DNA of 64,000 nucleotides, taken from the NCBI GenBank assembly GCA_003526845.1, contig DPVM01000010.1, positions 124,001-188,000 on the forward strand. Reading direction: 5' to 3'. Positions within the stretch are counted from its first letter, which is position 1. Every line of letters begins with the position of its first letter. This document shows, in pieces, positions 19,296 through 28,217 of the stretch. A model generated the notes under the pieces. The model did not search any database. It saw only the letters and a list, made by a program, of their open reading frames with translations, and had not been told where the DNA came from. The position numbers and the translations under genes were made by a program. This DNA comes from Oscillospiraceae bacterium. GTDB lineage: Bacteria; Bacillota; Clostridia; Oscillospirales; Acutalibacteraceae.

Positions 19296-20840
19296 ATGGC
19301 AAAGGTTAAAAACAAAGACAAATCAAACAATATAAAAATTTTCATCATTGCGATTTTTGTTGCAGCGGTCATTGCAGTGCTGGCAGTGCTCGGTGTCGGA
19401 TATTATCACGATGCAAATAATACCGAAACGATGTCGCCCGGAAATGTTGCGCTTGTAGTCGGTGATACGGAAATTTCGGTCGGAGAATATAATTATTATT
19501 ACACTCTTATTTCAAACGATTTTATCAATTCTGCCGACGAATACGGAATTGACACAACAAAAGATTATTCATCACAAACAACAACCGATGACAACGGCAA
19601 GAAGCTGACATGGGCACAGGTGTTTGAAAATCAGACAAAAAGCCAAATTAAAACCGTCATCGCTTTTTATGAGGCAGGTGTTAAAAACGGCTTTGAGGTT
19701 TCCTCCTCGCAGTGGAATGAGATTAACGAATATCTTGACAATATTGAAAGCGCCGCTCTTAAATCGTCGGACAGCTACAATTCAACCGATATGAGCGACA
19801 GCGAAAAAATGTCTGTCATCAATTCCTATTTGTCCGATACATTCGGCAAATACTGTGGATATGAAACAGTAAAAAAAATACTCGTTCAAACATATATCGC
19901 AAGGGATTATATGAACAAGTATAATGTTGAGTCACGCGCAACAATTGCCGATGTAAAAAGTTATTATAATGAGCATATTGATGATTTCAACAGCGCTACA
20001 ATCGCATATCTCCCGATAAAGTATGACGGCAAAACCGTCACAAAATCGGATGCAGAAAAAACCGCTCAATCATGCGTTGCAAAAATAAAAAATCGCGACG
20101 ATTTGCTTAAGCTTGTTCCGACAGCGTGCAAATCACTTCTTGATGCGCGTGTTGCCGATTCAACCTACAGCAGTTTTGCAGACGCGGTTGAGGGATTCAA
20201 AAGCGTGCTTGTCGCATCCGTTACAAAAAACGAAAGCTCGTTTCCGACTGCGGCAAATGAGTGGCTTTTCAGATCGTCAACAAAAAACAATGCCGTCAAG
20301 GCATTTACAGACGAGCAAAACAGCATAGTATATGTTATTTTGCGCGAAAACATTGACAACCCGAATGTTCCGACATATTCATATCGTGATATTTTGGTTA
20401 AACCATCGGAGAATAAGCAGAGTTATTGGACAGAGGCGCAGGAAAAAGCGCAAAATCTTCTTTCTGCATACAACAACAGTGAGCAAAGCGAGTATGCGTT
20501 TGCTCTCCTTGCTGAAAAAAATTCGGATGATTCGGCATCAGTTTCAAGCGGAACAAACGGCATTTTCGGCGGCTTGTATTCGGGCATTTATTCAAATTCC
20601 GATGTTGATAAAAGTATTTTGAAATGGGTATCGTCAAAGCACAGTCGCGGCGATGTGGAGATTGTCAAGGGTGCCGACGGTTATCACCTCCTGTATTATA
20701 TCGAGGGCACAACAGACGGACTTTATCAAAGTGAACAGCAGGTTATCACCCAAAACAGGCAAAAGCTCATCGACAGCCTTAAAGTAACAAATAAGACGGG
20801 CTTTTCAAATACCGTCAAGGCAACTCCCAAAAAATCATAA
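19296..20840 (+). CDS. PrsA/SurA-like peptidyl-prolyl isomerase (PPIC type)
   Basis: 514 residues. An N-terminal membrane helix (about 11-33) anchors the protein outside. It is followed by a SurA-N-type chaperone region (GNVALVVGDTEISVGEYNYYY...) and a C-terminal parvulin domain (YRDILVKPSE...EKAQNLLSAY...FALLAEKNSDDSAS...GIFGGLYSGI...HLLYYIEG). The order signal/anchor, N-domain and PPIC domain matches PrsA-type foldases that help exported proteins fold at the membrane-wall interface. There is no lipobox; the anchor is a helix. It is the last gene of the Tad run and ends at a strong terminator. Its position beside a 2761-residue exported protein suggests that protein as its client, which is inference. 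Confidence 0.85.
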   Translation: MAKVKNKDKSNNIKIFIIAIFVAAVIAVLAVLGVGYYHDANNTETMSPGNVALVVGDTEISVGEYNYYYTLISNDFINSADEYGIDTTKDYSSQTTTDDNGKKLTWAQVFENQTKSQIKTVIAFYEAGVKNGFEVSSSQWNEINEYLDNIESAALKSSDSYNSTDMSDSEKMSVINSYLSDTFGKYCGYETVKKILVQTYIARDYMNKYNVESRATIADVKSYYNEHIDDFNSATIAYLPIKYDGKTVTKSDAEKTAQSCVAKIKNRDDLLKLVPTACKSLLDARVADSTYSSFADAVEGFKSVLVASVTKNESSFPTAANEWLFRSSTKNNAVKAFTDEQNSIVYVILRENIDNPNVPTYSYRDILVKPSENKQSYWTEAQEKAQNLLSAYNNSEQSEYAFALLAEKNSDDSASVSSGTNGIFGGLYSGIYSNSDVDKSILKWVSSKHSRGDVEIVKGADGYHLLYYIEGTTDGLYQSEQQVITQNRQKLIDSLKVTNKTGFSNTVKATPKKS

Positions 20841-20863
20841 TACACAATACTATTATATAATAT

Positions 20864-20893
20864 AAAAAACAGCCGCAAACGCGGCTGTTTTTG
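20864..20893. terminator. Bidirectional terminator between foldase and DAHP synthase
   Basis: AAAAAACAGCCGC, AAAC loop, GCGGCTGTTTTT: a perfect stem with A and T runs on either side, so it works on both strands. It closes the Tad locus (+) and the converging aroF gene (-). Confidence 0.88.
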
Positions 20894-20908
20894 CATGTGT
20901 TGGAAATT

Positions 20909-21949
20909 CTATAATTGCTCTGCGATTTCGTAAATGAGGGCCTTTGTGTTGTCCCATCCGAGGCATGGGTCCGTAATCGATTTTCCGTAAACTCCGTCCT
21001 CAACCTTTTGGTTGCCGTCAACGATGTACGATTCAATCATAAAGCCCTTAACCATCTTTTTAATATCGGCGCTGTGGCGCATAGAATGCAAAACTTCGTT
21101 CGCAATTCTGATTTGCTCCATATATTTTTTGCTCGAATTTGAGTGGTTTGTATCAACGATAACAGCCGGATTTTCATATCCGCCGTTGCAATACAAATCG
21201 TGAAGAGTAATCAAATCTTCGTAGTGATAATTTGCGTGGTTGATTCCGTGCTTGTTAACACTGCCTCTCAAAATAGCGTGTGCAAGCGGATTGCCCTTTG
21301 ATTCAACCTCCCATCCTCTGTAAAGGAAGGTGTGACCGTGCTGTGCCGCCTTGATTGCGTTGAGCATAATTGAAAAGTCGCCGCTTGTCGGATTTTTCAT
21401 TCCGACAGGAATATTGAGTGATGATGAAACAAGTCTGTGTTCCTGATTTTCAACACTTCTTGCGCCTACTGCAACATATGAAAGCAAATCGCTCAAATAT
21501 CTGTGATTTTCGGGATAAAGCATTTCATCAGCACAGGTAAGACCGGTTTGCTCAATTGCATCTTTGTGGAGCGAGCGCACTTCGATAATGCCCTCAAGCA
21601 TATCCGGCTTTTTGTCAGGGTCGGGCTGATGGAGCATTCCTTTGTAGCCGGCACCGGTTGTTCTCGGCTTGCCTGTGTAAATTCTCGGGATGATCAAAAT
21701 TTTATCGTCAACCTCTTTTTGCACATCCGCAAGGCGGTGAATATAGTCAAGAACAGAATCGGGTCTGTCAGCCGAGCACGGTCCGATAACAAGCAAAAAC
21801 TTGTCGCTCTCGCCGATAAAAATCTTTTCGATTTCCTTATCTCGTGCCTCTTTTATTTTTGTAGCCTCGGGCGAAAGGGGATACTTTTCTTTTATCTCCT
21901 TAGGCACGGGGAGTTTCCGTTTGAATTCGGTGTTTATCATATTATCCAT
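20909..21949 (-). CDS. aroF: DAHP synthase, class I AroF/AroG type
   Basis: 346 residues. Condenses phosphoenolpyruvate and erythrose 4-phosphate to DAHP, the first step of the shikimate pathway. It has the AroAI-alpha family landmarks: the N-terminal extension (MINTEFKRKLPVPKEIKEKYPLS) that in enterobacterial enzymes carries feedback inhibition, LLVIGPCSADR, PRTTGAGYKGMLHQPDPD, GARSVENQEHR (metal/PEP region), GMKNPTSGD and VDTNHSNSSKKY. The start is ATG 21949, with GAGG 9 bases upstream; a second ATG at 21940 lacks a good site. It is a single-gene unit with its own promoter carrying a palindrome over the -10 (21972-21993). Which aromatic amino acid inhibits it cannot be read from sequence. 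Confidence 0.94.
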   Translation of the reverse strand: MDNMINTEFKRKLPVPKEIKEKYPLSPEATKIKEARDKEIEKIFIGESDKFLLVIGPCSADRPDSVLDYIHRLADVQKEVDDKILIIPRIYTGKPRTTGAGYKGMLHQPDPDKKPDMLEGIIEVRSLHKDAIEQTGLTCADEMLYPENHRYLSDLLSYVAVGARSVENQEHRLVSSSLNIPVGMKNPTSGDFSIMLNAIKAAQHGHTFLYRGWEVESKGNPLAHAILRGSVNKHGINHANYHYEDLITLHDLYCNGGYENPAVIVDTNHSNSSKKYMEQIRIANEVLHSMRHSADIKKMVKGFMIESYIVDGNQKVEDGVYGKSITDPCLGWDNTKALIYEIAEQL

Positions 21950-21971
21950 AGTTTTTTACCTCACTGATATA

Positions 21972-22000
21972 ATAATATCATTATTGATATTATAAGTCAA
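21972..22000 (-). promoter_or_regulatory. aroF promoter with operator-like palindrome
   Basis: On the minus strand TTGACT (21995-22000), 17-bp spacer, TATTAT (21972-21977). The spacer and -10 are entirely covered by a perfect inverted repeat, ATAATATCA-TTAT-TGATATTAT (21972-21993), the position expected of a repressor operator. Confidence 0.7.
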
Positions 22001-22008
22001 TAATATAC

Positions 22009-22049
22009 AAAAAAGGCAACGGCTGTCGATTATCTCACTCGGCAGCCGT
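22009..22049 (-). terminator. Terminator of leuB
   Basis: On the minus strand ACGGCTGCCGA pairs with TCGACAGCCGT (22019-22049, one mismatch), followed by TGCCTTTTTT (22009-22018). It ends the leuA-leuB unit just upstream of the aroF promoter. Confidence 0.8.
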
Positions 22050-22055
22050 CAAATT

Positions 22056-23126
22056 TTATAATAATGAAACTACAAGGTCGCCCATTTGTGATGTGTTTAC
22101 AGCCTCAAAGCCGTCTTCGTAAATATCGGGAGTGCGTGCCTTGGTGAGCGCGGTGTCAACTGCTTTTTCGATTGCGTCAGCAGCCTCTGCCTCGCCGAAG
22201 GTGTATCTGAGCATCATTGCGCCCGAAAGGATTGTTGCAAGCGGATTAGCCTTGCCTTGACCCGCAATATCGGGTGCAGAGCCGTGGATAGGCTCATAAA
22301 GACCGAATGTGCCCTCTGCAAGCGATGCGGATGCAAGCATACCGATTGAGCCTGAAATCATAGATGCCTCGTCTGACAAAATGTCGCCGAAAATATTTGA
22401 TGTAACGATTGTGTCAAACTGATTCGGGTTTCTTACAAGCTGCATTGCGCAGTTGTCAACATACATATATGAAACCTCAACTTCGGGATAGTCCTTTGAT
22501 ACCTCTTCCATAACTTTTCTCCAAAGTCTTGATGAATCAAGCACATTTGCCTTGTCAACGCAGGTGAGCTTTTTTTCTCTCTTCATTGCGTATTCAAAAC
22601 CTGCCTTAACAATTCTCTTGATTTCCGGATAGGTGTATCTTTCGGTGTCATATGCGCCTACAACGCCGTTTTCTTCATATGTTCCGCGGTCGCCGAAATA
22701 AATTCCGCCTGTGAGTTCGCGAACGATGAGAATATCCAAACCGTCGCCGATGATTTCCTCTTTAATCGGTGATGCCGATTTGAGCGGAGCAAAAATCTTT
22801 GCCGGGCGAAGGTTTGCAAAAAGTCCCAAATCCTCACGGATTGCAAGAAGTCCCTTTTCGGGGCGGTTGTTGCCGGGTTGGCTGTCCCATTTTGGTCCGC
22901 CTACTGCGCCCAAAAGCACTGCGTCCGACGCCTTGCACGCCTCGGCAGTTTCTTTTGGATAAGGCACGCCTGTTGCGTCAATTGCGCATCCGCCCAAAAG
23001 CTGATAGTTGTAATCGAATTTAAAACCGAATTTTTCGCCTGCTTTGTCAAGCACCTTGGTGCATTCGTTGACAATTTCGGGTCCGATTCCGTCACCTCTT
23101 AATACAGTGATTTTGTAGTTATTCAT
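22056..23126 (-). CDS. leuB: 3-isopropylmalate dehydrogenase
   Basis: 356 residues. Oxidatively decarboxylates 3-isopropylmalate with NAD in leucine synthesis. Landmarks are the N-terminal [15 protein letters not shown], the LRPAK.FAPL loop, [13 protein letters not shown] (substrate loop), the metal-site Asps in [13 protein letters not shown], and [21 protein letters not shown]. The frame extends upstream to 23267, but those 47 extra residues have no IPMDH counterpart. ATG 23126 has GGAGG upstream and begins at the family's normal N-terminus, so I place the start there. It follows leuA after a 134-bp gap. leuC and leuD are not in this unit. Confidence 0.95.
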   Translation of the reverse strand: MNNYKITVLRGDGIGPEIVNECTKVLDKAGEKFGFKFDYNYQLLGGCAIDATGVPYPKETAEACKASDAVLLGAVGGPKWDSQPGNNRPEKGLLAIREDLGLFANLRPAKIFAPLKSASPIKEEIIGDGLDILIVRELTGGIYFGDRGTYEENGVVGAYDTERYTYPEIKRIVKAGFEYAMKREKKLTCVDKANVLDSSRLWRKVMEEVSKDYPEVEVSYMYVDNCAMQLVRNPNQFDTIVTSNIFGDILSDEASMISGSIGMLASASLAEGTFGLYEPIHGSAPDIAGQGKANPLATILSGAMMLRYTFGEAEAADAIEKAVDTALTKARTPDIYEDGFEAVNTSQMGDLVVSLL

Positions 23127-23260
23127 ATTTACCTCCGTTGCACTGCGCTGTTTCGCCTTTACGGCTTTTATACGCAGTCGCACATAATCGACAATCCATT
23201 CGCCGTTTTTGCAAAATCTTCGATATAATTTTCCGAATCCCAATTGTTTTTCACGGCAAA

Positions 23261-24997
23261 TCAGCAAACATCAAAAATTCCGGGCATTGTGTCGTCGTGC
23301 ATTGTGTCAGCTTGGTCACGGTTGATTGCGCAAATTACACCCTTCATACAAGCATAGCCGATATTGTGGCTTACGCCGATGCCGAAAATTGTTTTGCCCT
23401 GCGGTGTTTTAAGCTGAATGTAGCTGATAGCCTTTGAGTCGGAGCCTACTGAAATAGAGTGCTCGTCATAATCAATAAATTCGTATTCGCGAAGCGGAGT
23501 TTTGTTCATAGCGTTGCAGAATGCGCCTACCGGACCCGAGCCGACGCCCTCAATTTTGACAGGCTCGTTGTCTTTATATTTAAGCTCGCCGGTGAAATGA
23601 ACTTTTGTGAGGTAATCCTCCTCGTTCTTTTCTTCGGTGATTTTATAATTCTTTAATCTGTAAGGACCGCAAACATTTCTGTATTCCTTTTGGAAAAGGT
23701 CAAATACTTCGTCAGCCTTAAGCTCCTTGCCTTTTTCATCACACGCTTTTTGAACAACTGCGCTGAATTCTGGGTGCATAGCCTTTGGCATTTTGATTCC
23801 GTAGTTGTTTGCAAGGATAAATGCTGTTCCGCCCTTGCCGGACTGTGAGTTTATGCGGATAATCGGCTCATATTCTCTGCCGACATCTGCCGGGTCAATC
23901 GGGAGATACGGAATTTCCCAATATTCTGTTCCGCTTTCCTCCATATACATTTTGCCCTTGTTGATTGCGTCTTGATGCGAGCCTGAAAATGCGGTGAATA
24001 CAAGTTCGCCTGCGTATGGGTGACGGGGCGGCACTTGCATTTTTGTGCAACGCTCGTACACCTCTTTTATTTTGTTAATGTTGTGAAAATCAAGCTCCGG
24101 GTCAACACCCTGTGTCCACATATTAAGCGCAAGAGTGATGACATCAACATTGCCTGTGCGTTCGCCGTTGCCGAAAAGTGTTCCCTCAACACGGTCGGCG
24201 CCTGCCATAAGCGCAAGCTCGGTTGCGGCAACGCCTTCTCCTCTGTCATTGTGCGGATGAAGCGAAATTATTGCGGCGTCGCGGTTAGGCAAATGTCTGC
24301 AAAAATACTCGATTTGGTCGGCATAGCCGTTCGGTGTCGAGCATTCAACGGTTGACGGAAGGTTGAGAATAATCGGATTTTCTTTTGTGATATGAAGTTC
24401 CTCCATAACACGGCGGCAGATTTCAACAGCATTGTCCATCTCTGTGCCGGTGAAACTTTCCGGTGAATATTCAAAGCGGATATTCATATCGGGGTTTCTC
24501 TTTTTCTCTTCCTCGGTCAGCTCATAAATAAGCTTTGCGCCCTTAACGGCAATATCAATAACACCCTGCATATCTGTTTTGAAAACAACCTTTCTTTGCA
24601 GTGTCGATGTTGAATTGTAAAAATGCACAATTACATTTTTTGCGCCGTCAATAGCCTCAAATGTTTTTTTGATAAGGTGCGGTCTTGCCTGAACAAGCAC
24701 CTGAATGGTAACATCGTCGGGAATGTAGTTTCCGTCGATAAGTGTTCTTAAAATTTCATACTCGGTTTCGCTTGCGGATGGGAAACCTACCTCAATTTCT
24801 TTAAAGCCTACTTCAATAAGCGTTTTAAAAAATTCAAGTTTTTCCTCAAGATTCATCGGGTCAACAAGTGCCTGATTGCCGTCTCTCAAATCAACCGAGC
24901 ACCAAATCGGCGCCTTTGTGATAACATTGTTCGGCCAAGTCCTGTCGGGAATGTTGATTGGTTTAAACGGAATGTATTTTTGATAACCTTTTTTCAT
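23261..24997 (-). CDS. leuA: 2-isopropylmalate synthase, LeuA2 type
   Basis: 578 residues. Joins acetyl-CoA and 2-ketoisovalerate, the committed step of leucine synthesis. It belongs to the longer LeuA2 branch: extended N-terminus ([19 protein letters not shown]), TIM barrel beginning with [16 protein letters not shown], the metal-site HPHNDRGEG, and a C-terminal regulatory domain (about 430-578) that normally binds leucine for feedback control. The ATG has GGAGA 12 bases upstream. It is expressed from a strong promoter through a T-box leader (25038-25310), so both transcript attenuation by uncharged tRNA and enzyme feedback are expected. A short linker of 134 bp separates it from leuB. Confidence 0.95.
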   Translation of the reverse strand: MKKGYQKYIPFKPINIPDRTWPNNVITKAPIWCSVDLRDGNQALVDPMNLEEKLEFFKTLIEVGFKEIEVGFPSASETEYEILRTLIDGNYIPDDVTIQVLVQARPHLIKKTFEAIDGAKNVIVHFYNSTSTLQRKVVFKTDMQGVIDIAVKGAKLIYELTEEEKKRNPDMNIRFEYSPESFTGTEMDNAVEICRRVMEELHITKENPIILNLPSTVECSTPNGYADQIEYFCRHLPNRDAAIISLHPHNDRGEGVAATELALMAGADRVEGTLFGNGERTGNVDVITLALNMWTQGVDPELDFHNINKIKEVYERCTKMQVPPRHPYAGELVFTAFSGSHQDAINKGKMYMEESGTEYWEIPYLPIDPADVGREYEPIIRINSQSGKGGTAFILANNYGIKMPKAMHPEFSAVVQKACDEKGKELKADEVFDLFQKEYRNVCGPYRLKNYKITEEKNEEDYLTKVHFTGELKYKDNEPVKIEGVGSGPVGAFCNAMNKTPLREYEFIDYDEHSISVGSDSKAISYIQLKTPQGKTIFGIGVSHNIGYACMKGVICAINRDQADTMHDDTMPGIFDVC

Positions 24998-25037
24998 AAT
25001 TAATTATCTCCTTTCCCGTGCATAGGGTATAATAAAA

Positions 25038-25310
25038 GCCCCTACACACAAAGTATAGGGGCGTAATAACACGCGGTACCACCCTATTTCGGCAGTAGGT
25101 TAACACTGCCCTTTAGCATCTATCAATGCCTTAACCGATAACGAGGTCAGCCGACCGCACCTATAAATTTCTGTTCAGCGCGGCAACTCCGCAGTGAGTT
25201 ATGCATTTGTTATTTTATATCGGCTTGCACCTTCCGCCGACTCTCTGCAATAAAATAAAAAATCTTTTTCTGCTTCATTGTTTTTATTGGGTACTGTTTA
25301 ATTTTCAGTA
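25038..25310 (-). promoter_or_regulatory. T-box riboswitch leader of leuA
   Basis: The canonical T-box AGGGTGGTACCGCG lies on the minus strand at 25072-25085. It is followed by an intrinsic terminator, GCCCCTA/TAGGGGC (25038-25062), with a U-rich tail. Upstream, the AGAGAG-type motif and a TCGGCGGAAGGTGCAAGCCGA-like distal stem I are seen near 25220-25255. A Leu codon CUC at 25196-25198 is a candidate specifier, given the downstream gene; I could not fold the stem to prove it. Uncharged tRNA (presumably tRNA-Leu) would stabilise the antiterminator and switch leuA on. Confidence 0.9.
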
Positions 25311-25315
25311 CACTT

Positions 25316-25343
25316 ATTATAGCAAATTAAGTGTATTTGTCAA
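25316..25343 (-). promoter_or_regulatory. Promoter of the leuA T-box leader
   Basis: TTGACA (25338-25343), 16-bp spacer, TATAAT (25316-25321) on the minus strand: perfect hexamers, immediately after the stop of the phosphoribosyltransferase-like gene. Confidence 0.85.
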
Positions 25344-25348
25344 GTGTT

Positions 25349-25990
25349 TTATAATTTAGAATATCCGTAGCCGTTTGAAATTGCGTCAACAGTCTTGCCC
25401 TCGCGGCAAAGCGGACAGTCGTGAGCCGGATATGCGGCATATCCCGGAACATCGTCTGTTGAAAAAATTGTGTTGACCGGCAAGCCCGAAATTTCTTTTT
25501 TTGCACTGAAAACGCTTGAAATTCCGACAACATTGCCGCCGTAATACTGCACGCTCTCAATTGCTCTTTCAACGGTGCGTCCCGATGTGATACACGAAAT
25601 CAAAACAACAACATTTTTGCCGTTAATCATTCTGCGCAGATTGTCACGAAAAATCAAATTTCCTGCGGCATCATATTCAGAGCCTACGGTGTAAACACTT
25701 TGGTTCGGATTTGGGCTGAGCATGTTCGGTCTTGCAAGCTCGTGAGCAAGATATGCGCCGAGCGCCTGTGTTTCGTAAAGGCACAAAACGGTGTCAACGG
25801 AAATATCGTTTGTGTTGTAGTATTCCGACAAAAGCATTGCCGTGTCAACCGATACGGCGTGATTGTGTTTAACATCAGATGTGCCGATATAATAATTAAT
25901 ATGATTGCTTGATGAAATAAAGTGACCTGCCATAAGGTGAATAAAAACATTGTCGTTTCTCGGACAGGTGACGGTGTAAACATCGCTCAT
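25349..25990 (-). CDS. Orotate phosphoribosyltransferase-like PRTase
   Basis: 213 residues with a type I PRTase fold. The PRPP-binding stretch is altered to VVVLISCITSGRTVERAIE, keeping the hydrophobic strand and the TSGRT loop in place of the usual VVDDVxTTGxT, so the two acidic residues are absent. A flanking VSVDTAMLLSEYYNT...DTVLCLYETQALGAYLA region matches orotate PRTase-like proteins, and a C-terminal CPLC pair (AYPAHDCPLCREGK) follows. The missing acidic pair suggests altered catalysis or a regulatory/binding role, and I would not call it PyrE. ATG 25990 has GGAG upstream. It is divergent from dusB with its own promoter (26014-26042). Confidence 0.7.
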   Translation of the reverse strand: MSDVYTVTCPRNDNVFIHLMAGHFISSSNHINYYIGTSDVKHNHAVSVDTAMLLSEYYNTNDISVDTVLCLYETQALGAYLAHELARPNMLSPNPNQSVYTVGSEYDAAGNLIFRDNLRRMINGKNVVVLISCITSGRTVERAIESVQYYGGNVVGISSVFSAKKEISGLPVNTIFSTDDVPGYAAYPAHDCPLCREGKTVDAISNGYGYSKL

Positions 25991-26013
25991 TACAACATCT
26001 CCTTTTTCTTTAT

Positions 26014-26042
26014 ATTTTACTATATTTGCTCCTTGTTTTCAA
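26014..26042 (-). promoter_or_regulatory. Promoter of the PRTase-like gene
   Basis: Minus strand TTGAAA (26037-26042), 17-bp spacer, TAAAAT (26014-26019), 24 bp before the start codon's upstream GGAG region. Confidence 0.55.
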
Positions 26043-26093
26043 CGCCTTTTACACCGAAAAATAACCTTTTATTTTGTATATTATTACTAATAA

Positions 26094-26122
26094 TTGATTT
26101 ATTCGTGCCGATATGATATATT
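26094..26122 (+). promoter_or_regulatory. Promoter of dusB-nagA-trmL
   Basis: TTGATT (26094-26099), 17-bp spacer, TATATT (26117-26122), 21 bp before the dusB ATG. Confidence 0.6.
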
Positions 26123-26142
26123 ATTAAACCGAGGTATAAATT

Positions 26143-27105
26143 ATGAACATTGGCAGTTTGCAATTTAATCATTTGGCTTTTCTTGCTCCTATGGCAGGCA
26201 TAGCCGACCGTGCCTTTAGAGAGCTTTGCGTTCACTACGGCGCGGCATATACGGTCACCGAAATGGTTTCGTCAAAGGGCTTGACCATGGGCGACAAAAA
26301 AAGCGCGGAACTTTTAACAATAGGCGGCGAGCGTCCCTGCGGCGCGCAGATTTTCGGCGACGATCCGCAGATTATGGCGAACGCCGCGGTTAAGTGCCTT
26401 GATTTTAAGCCCGAGGTGATTGATATTAATATGGGTTGTCCCGCGCCTAAAATCGCAATGAACGGCGGCGGTGCAAGCCTTATGAAAAATCCGCAGCTTG
26501 CATATGAAATAGTGAAAGCGGTTGTCGATGCCGTCGATATTCCCGTCACGGTCAAAATCCGCAAGGGTTGGGACGATGACAGCGTGAATGCCGTCGAAAC
26601 AGCACTCCTTGCGCAAAAGGCAGGTGCTGCGGCGGTCACAGTTCACGGCAGAACACGCAAACAAATGTATTCGGGCACGGTCGATTACGATATTATCCGC
26701 AGTGTTAAGCAAGCGCTTGATATTCCCGTTATCGGCAACGGCGATGTTGTTGACGAGCAGTCGGCAACGGTTATGATGGAAAAAACGGGCTGTGACGCCC
26801 TGATGATCGGCAGGGGAGCACTCGGCAATCCTTGGCTTTTTGCACAAATTAACGCCTATTTTGACGAGTGCAGAGTTTTACCGCCGCCTACCGTTACGCA
26901 AAAAATGGTGACAATGCTCAAACATATTCAAAAAATCATTGAATACAAGGGCGAATATACAGCGATGCGTGAGGCTCGCCATCATGCCGCATATTACACA
27001 AAGGGAATGCGCGGCGGTGCAGCTTTGCGAAAGGAAATCAGTTCGTTTGAGCACTTTGAACAGCTTGAGGAGCTTGCTTTTAAAATAGTAAAGGAAAATG
27101 AGTGA
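26143..27105 (+). CDS. dusB: tRNA-dihydrouridine synthase
   Basis: 320 residues. FMN-dependent reduction of specific uridines in tRNA to dihydrouridine. Shows the Dus hallmarks: LAPMAGIADRAFRELC at the N-terminus, INMGCPAPKI with the catalytic Cys, VKIRKGWDD, the HGRTRKQMYSG stretch and GRGALGNPWLF (FMN phosphate site), then the C-terminal helical tRNA-binding domain. Length is normal for DusB. It has a GAGG ribosome site and its own promoter. The next gene starts at its stop codon, forming a three-gene unit with nagA and trmL. Confidence 0.93.
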   Translation: MNIGSLQFNHLAFLAPMAGIADRAFRELCVHYGAAYTVTEMVSSKGLTMGDKKSAELLTIGGERPCGAQIFGDDPQIMANAAVKCLDFKPEVIDINMGCPAPKIAMNGGGASLMKNPQLAYEIVKAVVDAVDIPVTVKIRKGWDDDSVNAVETALLAQKAGAAAVTVHGRTRKQMYSGTVDYDIIRSVKQALDIPVIGNGDVVDEQSATVMMEKTGCDALMIGRGALGNPWLFAQINAYFDECRVLPPPTVTQKMVTMLKHIQKIIEYKGEYTAMREARHHAAYYTKGMRGGAALRKEISSFEHFEQLEELAFKIVKENE

Positions 27106-28217
27106 TGATTTTTAAAAACTGCACATTTTTTAACGAAATGTTTGAAAAAGAAGTCGGCGATATAAAAGTCGAAAACGGCAAAATCGCAGAAATCGGTTTT
27201 TTTAACGAGGGCGGAGTCGATATGAGCGGCTGCCTTGTTTTGCCCGGATTTGTCGATATTCATATACACGGCGGTGAGGGTGCCGATTTCTCGGACGGAG
27301 ACACGGCTTCGTTTGATGCAATGAGTCGCTATTTGGCAAAGCACGGCGTAACTTCATTTTGCGGCACTACAATGACTCTTTCGCAGGATAAACTGCGCCG
27401 AATTGTTTCAGCCGCGGCGGACTATACCGCGCCTAAATCAAAACTTGTCGGTATCAATCTTGAGGGTCCGTATATTGCAATGAGCAAAAAAGGCGCGCAA
27501 AATGCCGAATATGTCAGAGCAGGCAGTGTTGACGAGGTGCGCGAGCTGTATTCGATTTGCGACAAAATCAAGCTTATTACAATTGCGCCCGAGGCATTCG
27601 ACAGTGATGAGTTTATAAAAGAGGTCAGCCGCTTTATGTCGGTTTCAGTCGGTCATTCGGCGGCAAACGCCGAGCAGTGCCGCACTGCGTTTGAAAACGG
27701 CGCAAACCATATCACCCATTTGTTTAATGCGATGACACCGATGACCCACCGCGAGGCAGGTATTGTCGGCACTGCGTTTGATAACGACAATGTTATGTGC
27801 GAAATTATTTGCGACGGCGAGCATATTTGCCCGACTGTTTTGCGCAACTCGTTTGATATTCTCGGTGAGGACAGAGCCTGCGTTATCAGCGACTCGATGC
27901 GCGGCGCAGGAGTGGGCGAGGGCGAATTTGAACTCGGCGGTCAAACGACATATGTCAAGCCGGGCTACAAGGTTGCAAAACTTGCCGACGGAACTATTGC
28001 TGCGTCAATCACAAATGTTTTTGATGAGTTTAAAAATCTGCTTTCATTCGGCATTGATTTTAAAACGGCGCTCAAATCCTGCACAATCAATCCGGCAAAA
28101 TCAATCGGCGAACAGGATAATATCGGCTCGATTGCAGTCGGCAAGTGTGCCGATTTTATAGTGACGGATGAAAATTTCAATATAAAAGAGGTTTATATAA
28201 ATGGAACACTCGCTTAA
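27105..28217 (+). CDS. nagA: N-acetylglucosamine-6-phosphate deacetylase
   Basis: About 370 residues. Removes acetate from GlcNAc-6-P in amino-sugar recycling. It is an amidohydrolase-fold enzyme with the metal motif PGFVDIHIHGGEG, the metal-ligand Glu in NLEGPYIA, HSAANAEQC, HITHLFNAMTPMTHREAGIVG and the catalytic Asp in VISDSMRGAG. The frame can open at GTG 27102, but ATG 27105 overlaps the dusB stop (TGATG) and fits the AAGGA spacing better. nagB is not nearby. Grouping with two tRNA-modification genes is probably positional rather than functional. Confidence 0.93.
   Translation: MIFKNCTFFNEMFEKEVGDIKVENGKIAEIGFFNEGGVDMSGCLVLPGFVDIHIHGGEGADFSDGDTASFDAMSRYLAKHGVTSFCGTTMTLSQDKLRRIVSAAADYTAPKSKLVGINLEGPYIAMSKKGAQNAEYVRAGSVDEVRELYSICDKIKLITIAPEAFDSDEFIKEVSRFMSVSVGHSAANAEQCRTAFENGANHITHLFNAMTPMTHREAGIVGTAFDNDNVMCEIICDGEHICPTVLRNSFDILGEDRACVISDSMRGAGVGEGEFELGGQTTYVKPGYKVAKLADGTIAASITNVFDEFKNLLSFGIDFKTALKSCTINPAKSIGEQDNIGSIAVGKCADFIVTDENFNIKEVYINGTLA

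Noticed and set aside
23127..23267. 47-residue N-terminal extension of leuB
   Set aside because: No IPMDH has it, and GGAGG with ATG 23126 gives the normal start.
26314..26847. 177-codon minus-strand frame within dusB
   Set aside because: dusB on the plus strand has all Dus motifs; the antisense frame has no domain or ribosome site.
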